Shown here in pieces: positions 11,921-22,478 of a stretch of 64,000 nt of DNA. How positions within the stretch are numbered: the first letter of the stretch is position 1; each line of letters starts with the position of its first letter. The notes below the pieces were generated by a model. That model searched no databases. It was not told the origin of the DNA and was given only the letters and a program-made list of their open reading frames with translations. The position numbers were made by a program, and so were the translations under genes. This stretch comes from Gonapodya prolifera JEL478 (taxonomy: Eukaryota > Monoblepharomycota > Monoblepharidomycetes > Monoblepharidales > Gonapodyaceae): the NCBI GenBank assembly GCA_001574975.1, contig KQ965737.1:288288-352287 (forward strand), given 5' to 3'.

Positions 11921-12547
11921 TTAAACGGTTGAGTTTCGTCTTCGTCTGAGCGGCTCGTGTGCATCTTGATTCATCATTCGCTGTCTTCCCATTCTGTCAC
12001 ACGCGTCGTTGACTCGAGCCAGCTGGATTCTCTTCTCCTTTTCCTCCGACATCTGATACGTTTGATCGAGAAACCTTCTGCTGGCAGAAAGATTCAACTG
12101 CTGCACCAATGGGCCGAGTTGTTGGGTTTGCGCTAGTCGGTCAGGCATGGTTGCACGCTGGTCGACCATCTGTCCGCGAACGAGCCGGTCCCACAATCTT
12201 CCAATGGCTATGCCCCTCTGTTGTCGGTCTGTCAAAAACACCGTCTGGTTCGCCAAGGGCGCCAGCGAGATCAACCGCTCGATCACTGCCAGGAGATCTG
12301 CAAACTCTCCAACTGAACTATCGGTCGACGCGTTTTCCGCTCCACCGACAATCTGGTTTGACAGAGAACGCCCATCAACCACATCACCTTTTGAGCGTTG
12401 CGTCACCGCTGTCTTATCTGAAGATCCCGCTGATCCGTCTGGAGAAATTGGGGCGATGGCGGGGTTTCGACGTGCTTGCACAATGCTTTCCACAAGGACC
12501 ATTGCGTCGTCCACCCTTTTCCACGCCTCTCGTTGCTGTTCTGTCAT
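11921..12547 (-). CDS. Conserved-looking protein of 208 residues, unrecognised
   Basis: A single exon from ATG 12545-12547 (MTEQQREAWKRVDD) to the stop at 11921. The first half is low complexity, rich in Ser, Gly and Asp. The second half is helical and charged, with DLLAVIERLISLAPLANQT, DRQQRGIAIGRLWDRLV and MSEEKEKRIQLARVNDACDR. The C-terminus is Arg-rich. No signal peptide or membrane segment is evident. I cannot assign a family or function. Confidence 0.6.
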   Translation of the reverse strand: MTEQQREAWKRVDDAMVLVESIVQARRNPAIAPISPDGSAGSSDKTAVTQRSKGDVVDGRSLSNQIVGGAENASTDSSVGEFADLLAVIERLISLAPLANQTVFLTDRQQRGIAIGRLWDRLVRGQMVDQRATMPDRLAQTQQLGPLVQQLNLSASRRFLDQTYQMSEEKEKRIQLARVNDACDRMGRQRMMNQDAHEPLRRRRNSTV

Positions 12548-12770
12548 GTTGGTTAGATCAATATGTTGTCCAATCGAGAACAAAGCAGAACTTGTTCATG
12601 ATCAGAACAACGAATCAGAAAAAAAACTTTTGTCCGGGAAGTGCATCGGTTCTTACGTGGGAAAGTGACTTGCTGTATCTGTGATCTTCGAACTCGCTGG
12701 CCGAGGTATTGTTGGTGATCCCGCCGCAACGCCCGTGAGCGCGCTCACGTTATAGCGACGGTTAAGTGCT

Positions 12771-13510
12771 TCATACACCTGAGTGATGTGTGATGTGATG
12801 GGGGGCGACGGGTAAGTCATCCTTCAATGCACCCATTGGAAAGGGAAGACGATTGTGAATCCTTACTCTCTCAAGAATGTCAGTTTGACCTTCTTGGGTC
12901 AGAGTGGGGTGGGAGGGAGAGGAATTGCGTTCCACATTCGAAGCGCTTTCGCCCAACAGAACCGCCCACGTCAAGCGCTTCAAAAGTTTGATCAATGCGG
13001 CCGCGAGGGCGCCATCCGAAGCAAAAGCAATGATTATTGGGAGGTTGACCGAGCCTGATCCGTCCACACTCATGGAGTCCAGCTTCTTCGCAAAGGCGCT
13101 CAAATCTTCTTGGAAATGCTCAGGGTTGGAATCATCCCATGTTTCCCCACAAACGGCACTGAGAAGTCGCAAAAGAGATTGTAAGGCTATGTGATGCAGA
13201 GATCGAATTGCCTCTGCGAGTGCGGTCTGGTTTTCTCGGGATCAACGAGGGAAAAAGTGGGAGGGGGGGTCGACCAACAGGACTCTCACATTGAGCTCTG
13301 TGGCTTTTACGTCCTCTTGATTTCTCTCCGGCAAGTCTGGGTGTCCATGAATCATTTTCTGTCGATTCTGCGGGTGCGAAAGAAATCGGGTGTGCGAAGA
13401 TCCCTGCGAAGTGAGTCAGGCATCTTGCCCGGCACTGCTCCCTCGACACGTCATCACCTTGCGATCATACCATCTCCGCGAGCGCAGTTAAATACTTTGC
13501 TGCTTCGCTG
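12771..13510 (-). CDS. Unrecognised helical protein, 5' end unresolved
   Basis: The secure 3' exon (12771 to about 13245) encodes ALAEAIRSLHHIALQSLL, SAVCGETWDDSNPEHFQEDL and a hydrophobic pair NLPIIIAFASDGALAAALI, ending SGV-stop. Upstream, a minus-strand exon with VSEAAKYLTALAEM (about 13470-13510) can be spliced to one containing CLTHFAGIFAHPISFAPAES, then to the 3' exon, but one donor is weak. No initiator ATG could be tied to this chain. The alternating helices suggest an alpha-solenoid-like protein. No family is recognised. Confidence 0.45.
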
Positions 13511-13699
13511 ACCTTGCAAAAGATTAGATGTTTGTATCCGGTATCCGACGTCGCGTGTGGTAGTGGATTCCATACAATGTCCAGGAGCCTTCTGCTGGCA
13601 TTGTGACCTCAAACGGCGCTTACCATCTCCCTGCACGACGATGCTTAGGGAGAGGAGAGGGTGTAAGAATGAAGCGGCGGGGTACGTCATGTACTGTTA

Positions 13700-14403
13700 C
13701 AAATCATCTCTGCTACAAAATGTTCACCATCATTACCTCTCGGACTACATTATCATAAAGACATTTGATACGTCTTTTGTCCACTACGACGACAGCACAA
13801 ACAATCAATCCATCTTAATCCCATTTCTGAGCTCCTAGCACCTTGTCGAGCTCTCGCCATAGCCAACGCAAAAGTTCCACCCACTGCAACCCATAAAAAT
13901 ACAAAAGCTAAACATATCGAGGGTATCCACATGAAAAATCAACATAACCGGGGCCGGGCCCTGGATGGTGGACGCGGTAAAGTCCCCGCTTCTTATGCTC
14001 ACATATACTGAATGGGGTCTTCGCGGTGAGGTCAGTTTGTTAATCCCGAGTTCATATCGAGTCAAATTCATCGGACTCACGCCACGGTATCTGATAGCGC
14101 TGTGGGTACAACCTGCAAGCTGTTCAAACAACCGCCGCGGCAAGCAAGCGTAGTTGGATGTCTGAGAGGACGAACTTACTTATCCACAAAAGAGGGCGCG
14201 TAAAGGACGGACACAAAGGGCTACAAGAGTGTGAAGAGTAAAAAGGAGAAGTCCAGAAAGAAGAAGAAGATAAGAAGAAAGGCTAGCATCTCAGAACTTC
14301 GGAAATTTGGAGCAGTGACATCATATGTTTGACTTTTCTTCGTTACCTTGGGTGTACCGATACCACCTGTATATACACTGATTCCTTTACTAGCGAGAAG
14401 CTA
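13700..14403. other. Gene-poor spacer of about 0.7 kb
   Basis: I see no supported gene here. A minus-strand open frame at 13835-14143 has no motif or splice support. A purine-rich tract (about 14227-14283, GAA-like) lies just downstream of the UGGT stop codon. Confidence 0.5.
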
Positions 14404-17400
14404 TTATAGTTCGTCCCTTTTGCGTCCACTAGTCAAATTTGCAAGAAGTTCCGCAACTTCTGCATCATATACGGCCCACTCAGGGATTCGTCGCTTCGCG
14501 CGATCAAGCTTCGGTTCTTTCGTCATTGGGTTATTGCACTAACAAGAGCAAGAAGCTGCATCACCGAAAGCACAGCTCACACTGACCGAATCCTTCGCTC
14601 ACCAAATCAATTGTCTTCGCAGTTTTGAAGCTCTCATCATCACACCACGTCTCGCACCAGAGCCAATCACGAGAAAGCGAGAATATTGGAACTTGGTCTT
14701 GAAGGTTGTTGGGCAGATCTTGGTCCAAGTTCGCAAGACTTTCGGGGTCGGCGCTGAGCATTTGGTACTGGGATCGAAGGATGTCTCCGGCTGCCATCTG
14801 CCGGAAACGTTCGAGATCCACCAGGTATAGTGCACTGATGTGGTAAGGCCGTCCTTGGAGATGATTTGCCCAATACCCCGTTTTCCAAAATCGAAACCCT
14901 TCGGTTTCTTTCCGGCTGTCACCCATCGGTGTGAAAGCATACGCAGCACCACGGATGTCCATTTCTATGAGCTCTCGCAAGTCTGTACGAACGATCTAAT
15001 CCACAAAATACGTTATCAGAGGCCCCTTGGAACTGGAGTTTTGCAATCACCTGGTCAGCGTCGACAAAGATTACTCGATCCAAGCTCATGGGGAACAAGA
15101 CGTCTAGAAACAAGATTTTGTAACCCCAAATTGTCCTTTGTTTTTCGGTTTGCTTCCGGAGCCAGTACGGCCATTTATAAGTCACAAGTTCGTAGTCAAA
15201 TCCGTACCTTTCCGCAAGTCGCGGAAGAGTGTCCTGGCGGCGATAGAGCGCCAATCAGATAAGCTTGAAATATTCGTCCTTCCCCCAATTCTCTTACTTT
15301 AAAGGAGGGTGAAAGAAAATTTTCGATTAACCAGAACTTAACAGGACTCGAGGTGTGTCGCATTACCCCGACAAACATGATGGACATAAATCGCTCGTAC
15401 AAGTGGCCAGATGCTACCGAAAAGATATTTATGGCGGTGTTTTTCTTCGAAGGTACCGCATCAAGCCTGGGGTCCGCAGAAAAGAAATTGATTAAACTTT
15501 TCACCAAAGAAACACCAACAGCGCACCCACGGTCGTTGGAAAAGCGCCTTGATGCTTCCAAAAACACCCCCACTTGACTTTGGAATCAATTTTGCGGGAT
15601 CTACCTTTTCTGGGGCCAGAACATCTTCCTTCTCCATTCCAGCTTTCTTGGATAGCCTCACGAACAATGTCACTCCTTCCAAACTCCGAAGGATAACGCT
15701 ATGCCGTGGGTTCGCATTACCCGAGACCCGATCCACTTTCTGTAGCATCATTTTCTTTGCTTCATCGGTTACTAGGTCAATGTTGTAGACGTCAGTGGAT
15801 CGCCCTTCACGAAGATTTAGTTCCCATATCCCTGGATTTGCTTTGAGCTGGAAATACCCGAGGTTTGCCATAATCATTGTGTCTACGATTTCCCGACGGT
15901 CTTCCGTGCCAAGGATGAGCTGTGCACCACGAGGAGGTGCATTTGTTGTAGCATCACGAGAGTGTCCTTTTACAAAGGCAATTGAGCGTTGACACGGATG
16001 TACACATAATGTGCATTCACCTTCGATCAATATGTTCTTTAAAGCGAATGTGGATTCTATACCCCTTTTCCGACTGCGGAGGTCCAAGTCCGACAACTTG
16101 ATGTTGTCCAAGTCGTGCAGAGACGCGATTGGTGTAACAAGCCATCGTTCGGGAGCTGAGGAATTACACAATTGAACAGGGAGCGTGTTACCCATCCAAA
16201 ATGACTGCGAAGGAGAACAAAACGATTACCATCTAGACCGAGTGTCAGAAGAGCGTTCTCAGGAAGTCCATGAAATATGGCCGAAGAAGCTACAACACGC
16301 CTATGGTAACGTTATGTCAAGTAACGCCCTCGAGGAAAAAGAGGTCGTCGCTTCTCACCCTGATGGGTTCACTTCAACACGGGGATTGAAGACATATCTG
16401 TAAAATCGTTTGAGTGGTACTTCTGTCAGCTTCGGAGTTGGCTCGAGTCGAATTCTAACATGAACGAGATTCCCCTCAATTTCGGATAATCGATGCAGAA
16501 TGGCCGAGACCTTTTGAGAATCCGCGGTAAGAGGGTCCAGAGTAGCAGAAAAGAAGAAGTGAGCCTTGGTCATGTCGCCGATTTGAAATTCACTTTTGAT
16601 GCAGAGATGTCAACCTCACAGCTGAGAAGTGATGCGTCCTTTTATAGAGAGATCAACACCAACCTCGGTTCCAACGGCGTGGGTTGAAGGGGGTCAAATC
16701 CAGTCCGGGACTTTGGCGCTTTGTAAAGACCAGAGTGAAGTTCGTTCAGTGTCGATCCTAAACTTGCTGTTGAGGTGCATTGCATTATCATCTCGGATAC
16801 GACATGTCTGGTGTATTTAGAGAATGTTTGAGTCTTTTCAATGACACTGTTCTGCCGGAAAGCGATATAATCACCCTTGTGGAACATTGTCTCTGATGGA
16901 AAGAATCTTCTCAATTCGCTCAGCTACCGGAGAGATACGATCGTGGAAGTCCATCGATATCGCAATATTGATATCCGAGCTTGTAAGATAATGGCCCGGA
17001 CCAAGGGGGCCGATTACCTGAAAGTGCATTGATTGTGTTTCGAATACACTCGAATATATCGAATTGCACTCACTCGACCGTTATGAACGATAAGATTCAC
17101 TTGCAATGTCGGGAGCTCATTGTCAGCTAAAAACTCCGATATGTCGCTTTCCGTTGTCGCACTGTGCTCTCGATTTATCCTTTCCAAGTTCTCTTCCGTT
17201 AATGCGTTCTCAATAGCGATCATAGCGTCATCGAGGGCAACCGTTGGGATCGTTCGATCTACTGGCGCTTTTCGTAGTTGTAATGCAATGGACTTGGCGC
17301 GAGTCGATGCAAAGTGCCGAGACGTTACTAGACCAATTCGGGCATTGCTGGTATCGTCATTGATTGCGGCGAGTGCTTCCCGCAAGAGCTTCACTCCCGC

Positions 17401-20301
17401 TTCGTCCGAAAAGTCAGAGATGACCCAAATGCTTACAGGGTAGGTCTTCTTCGGGTCTATGTGACGTGAATGTTGAAAATGTATGTGGTGGATTGGTCCA
17501 GACGTCCGATAAACACAAACCTTTGGCGATATAAATTACATTCTCCCGCGGTACTTGATTCGTGTCAATGACAGGCACCGTTTCTGAGCCTGTAAACAAG
17601 TATGGATTTCTCCTCGAATGCACCCCAGGCAGGGTCGCAAAGAACTCAAACACGTCCGTCTCATCGTTCACCCTGTCTTCGTAGAGACTCCGCACCAAGT
17701 AATCAATTTGTTGGAAATACACGGACACCATGGTCTGGCTCCAGGACTGGAATATCGCGCCATCACCCCAGGGTTGAACTTGGTGACGCAGAGACGCTCA
17801 CCCACCTCGTCAAGCACGATCGGCTTCCCGTTGCAGAACGCGATACTCTCCTTGGCCGAAACTCCCAGCCGGTTCATGTACTCTTTGGTTTCAGTGAGGC
17901 TGTCGTCCAGGGACGCCAACAGCTCGTCCAACGGTGCTGTCACATCGCCACGAACTTGGTGCTTTGGCGCGCTCTCGTGCACGACGGTCTGAAAAATGGG
18001 CTTGGCGAGGGCGACGATGGAGTCTTGCTCGCCTTTGTCGCGCGCAGCTTGCAGGACCTGGTCACCGAACATTACTTTCAATCTAATCGAATGGGCCCTC
18101 TTAAATTGCGAGATCAGCGTACCGAGACAATGAAATCTCTTGCATCTTTCAGGCCGTAGCCATCAACCAGAAACTTGATCATTTTGGCCATGTCGGACGC
18201 TGGCGGAGGAGGTGGGAAACACGTTACACCTCACCAACACTGGGTTCACACATGCGCAACATACCTTCGCCACTTAGATCCGCATCAACCGCCGGTACAA
18301 GCCCGAACCTGATGGGGACCTCCCCCCTTACGAAATTGAAGACCTGCTCCACCAAGTCCAGCGACGTCCTCTTTGACACGTCCAGCATCATGACGCACGA
18401 GAACAGGTTCTTGCGCACGTACTTGAGCTGCCCCGGGAAGCTGAAGCGGCGCAGCTCGTTGATGCCCTTGGGCCACGCCATGTACCGCCGGTCACGCTCA
18501 AGGTCGTTCCACCAGATGGCGACGGTCTTGGGGCGGGTGTCGAAAGAGTCGCCCCATGGGATTCGGTCCGAGGCGCCGCCCTTACCGGAAGTGTAGAGCG
18601 GCATGGGTGCGTTGAGGATGGAGATCGTTTCGTTGGCGGCGAGGGAGTACCGCCCAAGGGAATCAATGACGCTCGCTTCTGTTTTGAGCACGCGAAGGAG
18701 CCTGACCGGTGAGGGCAGTCAATGAGCTGCGCAAAGCACTACAGTCGCACACAAATGTTCGGGGAACTCACTGGTACGGGTCGAGGAGGACCGGATCGAG
18801 CTCCACCCCATTCACCTCCAGGGTGTTCAGTGCGCCACCGCCCATCTGCTGGCGGCCTCGAGGACCGGAACGGCCCTTGTTTGCCGTCACGTGCGCTCGG
18901 AGCGTCTCGTCCGTCGGGATCTCGGCGACGATGTGGGCGAGTTTGGGGAAGTCTCCCGTGAGCTGCTCCAAGGCCGCAAGCGGGTTGGGGTTCTTGAGGA
19001 TCAGTTGGGATGCCTTGAGTCCAAGGTCTGTGTGTGTGTGTGTGTTGGCACGAGATAATACGATATTTTTTGAGAAGTGTGATAAAGAAGGAGGATGGAG
19101 GCATGCAGACGTACCTGCGATGGCTTCTTCGTCCTTGATCTGGACTATTTGAGGAGTATCCAGCAGTCCCAAAACATCGTCTGATTCGGATTCTTCCCGG
19201 GCGAACGCTTCTTCCGTCCCATCATCCTCATCTTAGGGATTACGGTCAGGCCGAGGTCGGGCCATCACTCACACCAACAAGGAAGCCATGGTCACCTACC
19301 TGAACCTGAAGCAATCTTCCTATCGTCAATCACTTTATAGTCGGTCTTCTTCACCGCAAGCTCCACGCCGTAACCGCTCAGTGAAATCCGAGCACCACCG
19401 CTTCGGTCGTCCTGCGGCTGCGGCGGTCTGAACCGCAAGACGTACGCGAGGCGCCCTTCGGACGCGAGGGAAAGCATGCGAGAGTGAAGTGCGGGGAAGT
19501 CCACTGAAAAAATGTCCCCGTACAATATCGCAGGGGAGTCGGAGTCACCGGTTTGGTGATCGAAGGGGAACACTTCGGGCGCAGAGCTGAAGGGGGCATG
19601 ACCAACATCATAGTATCACACCACAGCACCATATTTGATGAGTTGATTGCTTGAGAGTACGGTGACACAGACCGAACACACACCTTTTCCAGTCCGAGTC
19701 CACAAGGATTGAATCCAATTCCTCCACAGAGCAAGCCTGCCTACCACCCACGTCAGCCCATGACGGACAGTGATGTCTGAATTCCGGATTTCCTGCGAAA
19801 CGGGATGACAAAGTGGTGTTGTACAGGTGATAGTGGGATTGGACCGCAGCGGAAGGTGCGTGGAGGGACAGCGCGACCTTGGCGAGAGGGAGATACGCCG
19901 GCGATTCGGGCGGATTCAATTCATTATCGGCCAGGAGTTTGTAAATGTAGTCGTAGACCGCCTCTGGTGAAGAAGGCGGTGGTGTAACGGCGACTTTGGA
20001 GAGTGCCCCGAAGAAGGCGGAGTAGCCCCGTTCTGCAACCAGCTCCCTTTAATCGAGCGAAAGCATTGAATTGAGCACAGTTCGCATGCCGAAACGTAGG
20101 CCAAGGTCGATTGCGATTAACATACAGTGCTTCCAGCAGCGGGTGAGTGGCACTCCATGAGGACTGGACGACAGCGACGACCGGTGGCGAATCCGATGCC
20201 GACGCATGAAGAAAAACGGCGCAAAGAAGCAGCAGCGAGACGATGCTGCGGGAATGAGACGGACGATTGGACAGCATTGGAGAAAGGTTCGCTGCGGTCA
20301 T
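14404..20301 (-). CDS. UGGT: UDP-glucose:glycoprotein glucosyltransferase (UGGT), ER folding sensor
   Basis: Soluble ER-lumen enzyme that recognises misfolded glycoproteins and re-glucosylates their N-glycans so they re-enter the calnexin cycle. ATG at 20299-20301 opens a signal peptide with core [18 protein letters not shown] long region of thioredoxin-like folds follows. The C-terminal GT24 catalytic domain (about 14560-15560) shows [49 protein letters not shown] and the catalytic [19 protein letters not shown] with its DxD. The final exon reads [21 protein letters not shown] and ends GRKRDEL-stop at 14404-14406, an HDEL/KDEL-type ER retrieval signal. Many short introns interrupt it, one with a TG microsatellite (19029-19044). 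It diverges from the PRMT gene across 52 bases. Confidence 0.95.
19029..19044. repeat. TG dinucleotide microsatellite in a UGGT intron
   Basis: About eight TG units form an uninterrupted run inside an intron of the minus-strand UGGT gene. Confidence 0.85.
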
Positions 20302-20353
20302 TGAGTCAACTTAATTAGCCGGTACTTCTTTCACCTCAAGGACTTGACAGGCG
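20302..20353. promoter_or_regulatory. 52-bp divergent region between UGGT and PRMT start codons
   Basis: The start codons of UGGT (minus) and the CARM1-like PRMT (plus) are 52 bases apart. Both transcription starts must lie here or within the opposing gene. The sequence contains ACTTAATTAGCC but no element I can name with confidence. Confidence 0.5.
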
Positions 20354-22442
20354 ATGGGCGACGTCGGCGCGCAGAATCGTGGCAAGCACAGCCACAAGAA
20401 CGACAATGCGGTGAGTTTTCGGGATGCGAGCGACGGCGGGCGGCCGCGGAACTGATCCGATCACAACCTGTCCAGAGAGATCCCGCGTACTTTGGGTACT
20501 ACGCCCAGCTGACGCACCAGCAAAACAGTAACTGTCTTCGCGATGGCCGATTGACCCGTCGCTGTCGGTCTCACGTCTGCCGTCAGTGCTCCAGGACACT
20601 GTTAGAACGTCAACGTATCACTCGGCAATTATCGCCAATTCGGCGCTTTTTCTCAACAAAACCGTGCTGGACGTGGGAGCAGGCTCAGGTAACGGCAGCC
20701 GCGAATCCGATTCCGCCAACCCGGGAACATCTTACAAGAATGACTGTGTCTAGGCATTTTGTCCTACTTCTCTGTTCAGGCCGGCGCCGCCAAAGTATAC
20801 GCCGTGGAGGCAAGCGACATGGCGCTGAAAATGAAAAAGCTGCTGGACAGGACTGATGTCAAGGTGGGCACGCGAAGAGCACCGTCACGACACCCTTCCC
20901 GCCAAAAACCCATCGACTTTAGAACACTTGGATGCGAGGGAAAGTCAACGTGATTCAATGTTTGTTCCCCACTGCTACCCACTTAAACGTACCAAGACGA
21001 AGCTGAACGCGACCCGCGACCCATCTCGACAGCGAAAATCGAAGAACCAGACCTTCCCATTCCCCAAGTGGACATCATCGTGTCCGAGCCCATCGGAGTG
21101 CTGCTCGTTCACGAGCGCATGATCGAGTCCTTTCTCCACGCGCGTGACAAATACCTGAAACCGGGGGGTGCGCTCTTACCATCGTCAGGCACGATATTCC
21201 TCGCCCCGGTTCGTCTTCGTCCTTTGGAACCAACCTCTCGCTTCAACCATCACCTCACATTTGACGCACTCCCCACCCTCTAGTTTACCGACGCGACACT
21301 GTGGACCCAAACCATGGCTAAAGGTTCGCTCGAAGCCGCACCCACCCGCCACGTCACCACCGCTAGCCCTTCTGTCCATCTTCTAGTGCGTTTCTGGGAA
21401 AGTTCCAACTTCTACGGCGTCGACTTGAGCCCTCTTGTGCGCGACGCCCGCGACGAGGTGTTTGGAATGCCTGGTGTGTATCACTTGGGCGTGCCCCACA
21501 TCTCCGTTGGACGGTAACGTGACGTGATTCCCCCCCCCCGCACACACACACGCACACGCACGTTGCAGTCGTCGGCACGTTCGATCCGCGCACTCTCGTC
21601 ACCGCCGCGTGCTCCCACCCAATCGACTTCTACACCATCACCGTGTCCGAGTTGAAAGAGTTTGTAATTCCGATCCAGTGGACTGCCAACTTTACGGGTA
21701 TTCTCCACGGTACGTCATCGCCATTGACACGGGCGTCTCGTCGCGGGGGTGACTCAGGTCTCCGTTCTCCGTCGTCACCGAGGGTAATCTCACACCCTCC
21801 CGATCTGCACAGGTATCGCCAGTTGGTTCGACATTCACTTCGCCCCCAGCGCCAGCGCCGCCATCCCGGTCGTGTTCACCCTAACAACAGCGCCAACCGC
21901 AGAGCGGACACACTGGCACCAAATACGGTTCCTGTTCAAAGGCAAGCACCACACCTCTCCCTTCCCTTTTCTCTCACTTTCTCTCAGTTTTGGTCCTTTG
22001 CAGAACCTCTCGCCGTGAACTCGGGCGAAACGCTACGGGGCTGGTTCCACCTTTGCGTCAACGACATGCGGTCCTACACCGTCGAAGCCGAAGTGGTTCT
22101 CGGCGAGCACGAAGAGCTGTCCAAGCCCCCCCTCACCGACCCGCGAAATCCCAAAACCACAAACACCCACACCGGACCCTCCAAACCGTCGCGATCCTCG
22201 GCGAGGCGGCGACGAGACACGTGGGAGCTGCAGGACCAGACGTATTATTATGGTTACGACCCCGCGTTTGCAAACACACAGGACTATCAACCAGAGTACT
22301 CGTGTCTGGTACGTAACTCCCCGTCATGCAAACTGAAATGTGCGCAAAGTAGCTGGACTTTCCTGTTTGATAGTATTTCGCCGATGGCCAAGACGAGCCA
22401 AACGGCGAAACAGTCGACATGGCTACAGAGTCGGGAGCTTAA
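20354..22442 (+). CDS. CARM1/PRMT4-like type I protein arginine methyltransferase
   Basis: SAM-dependent enzyme expected to make asymmetric dimethylarginine on nuclear or RNA-binding proteins. A short first exon is spliced to [16 protein letters not shown], then [16 protein letters not shown]. Motif I is [20 protein letters not shown], with the acidic VEAS after it. The double-E loop reads [13 protein letters not shown], keeping both glutamates but with Ile where most PRMTs have Met. The beta-barrel has [14 protein letters not shown], the THW loop in [13 protein letters not shown] and an [11 protein letters not shown] stretch as in CARM1. It lacks the roughly 130-residue N-terminal domain of animal CARM1. 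A Ser/Arg-rich then Tyr-rich tail precedes TAA 22440-22442. A PRMT1-like identity is less likely because the C-terminal barrel follows CARM1. Confidence 0.85.
21530..21559. repeat. Poly-C plus CA repeat in a PRMT intron
   Basis: A run of ten C is followed by CA-rich dinucleotides and then the splice acceptor of the intron at about 21474-21567. Such runs are often length-polymorphic. Confidence 0.8.
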
Positions 22443-22478
22443 ACACAATTTATATGTACAGGAATAACATGCGCGAAT

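Noticed and set aside
13835-14143. Minus-strand 102-codon frame downstream of UGGT
   Set aside because: No motif, no splice support and an irregular composition; treated as non-coding.
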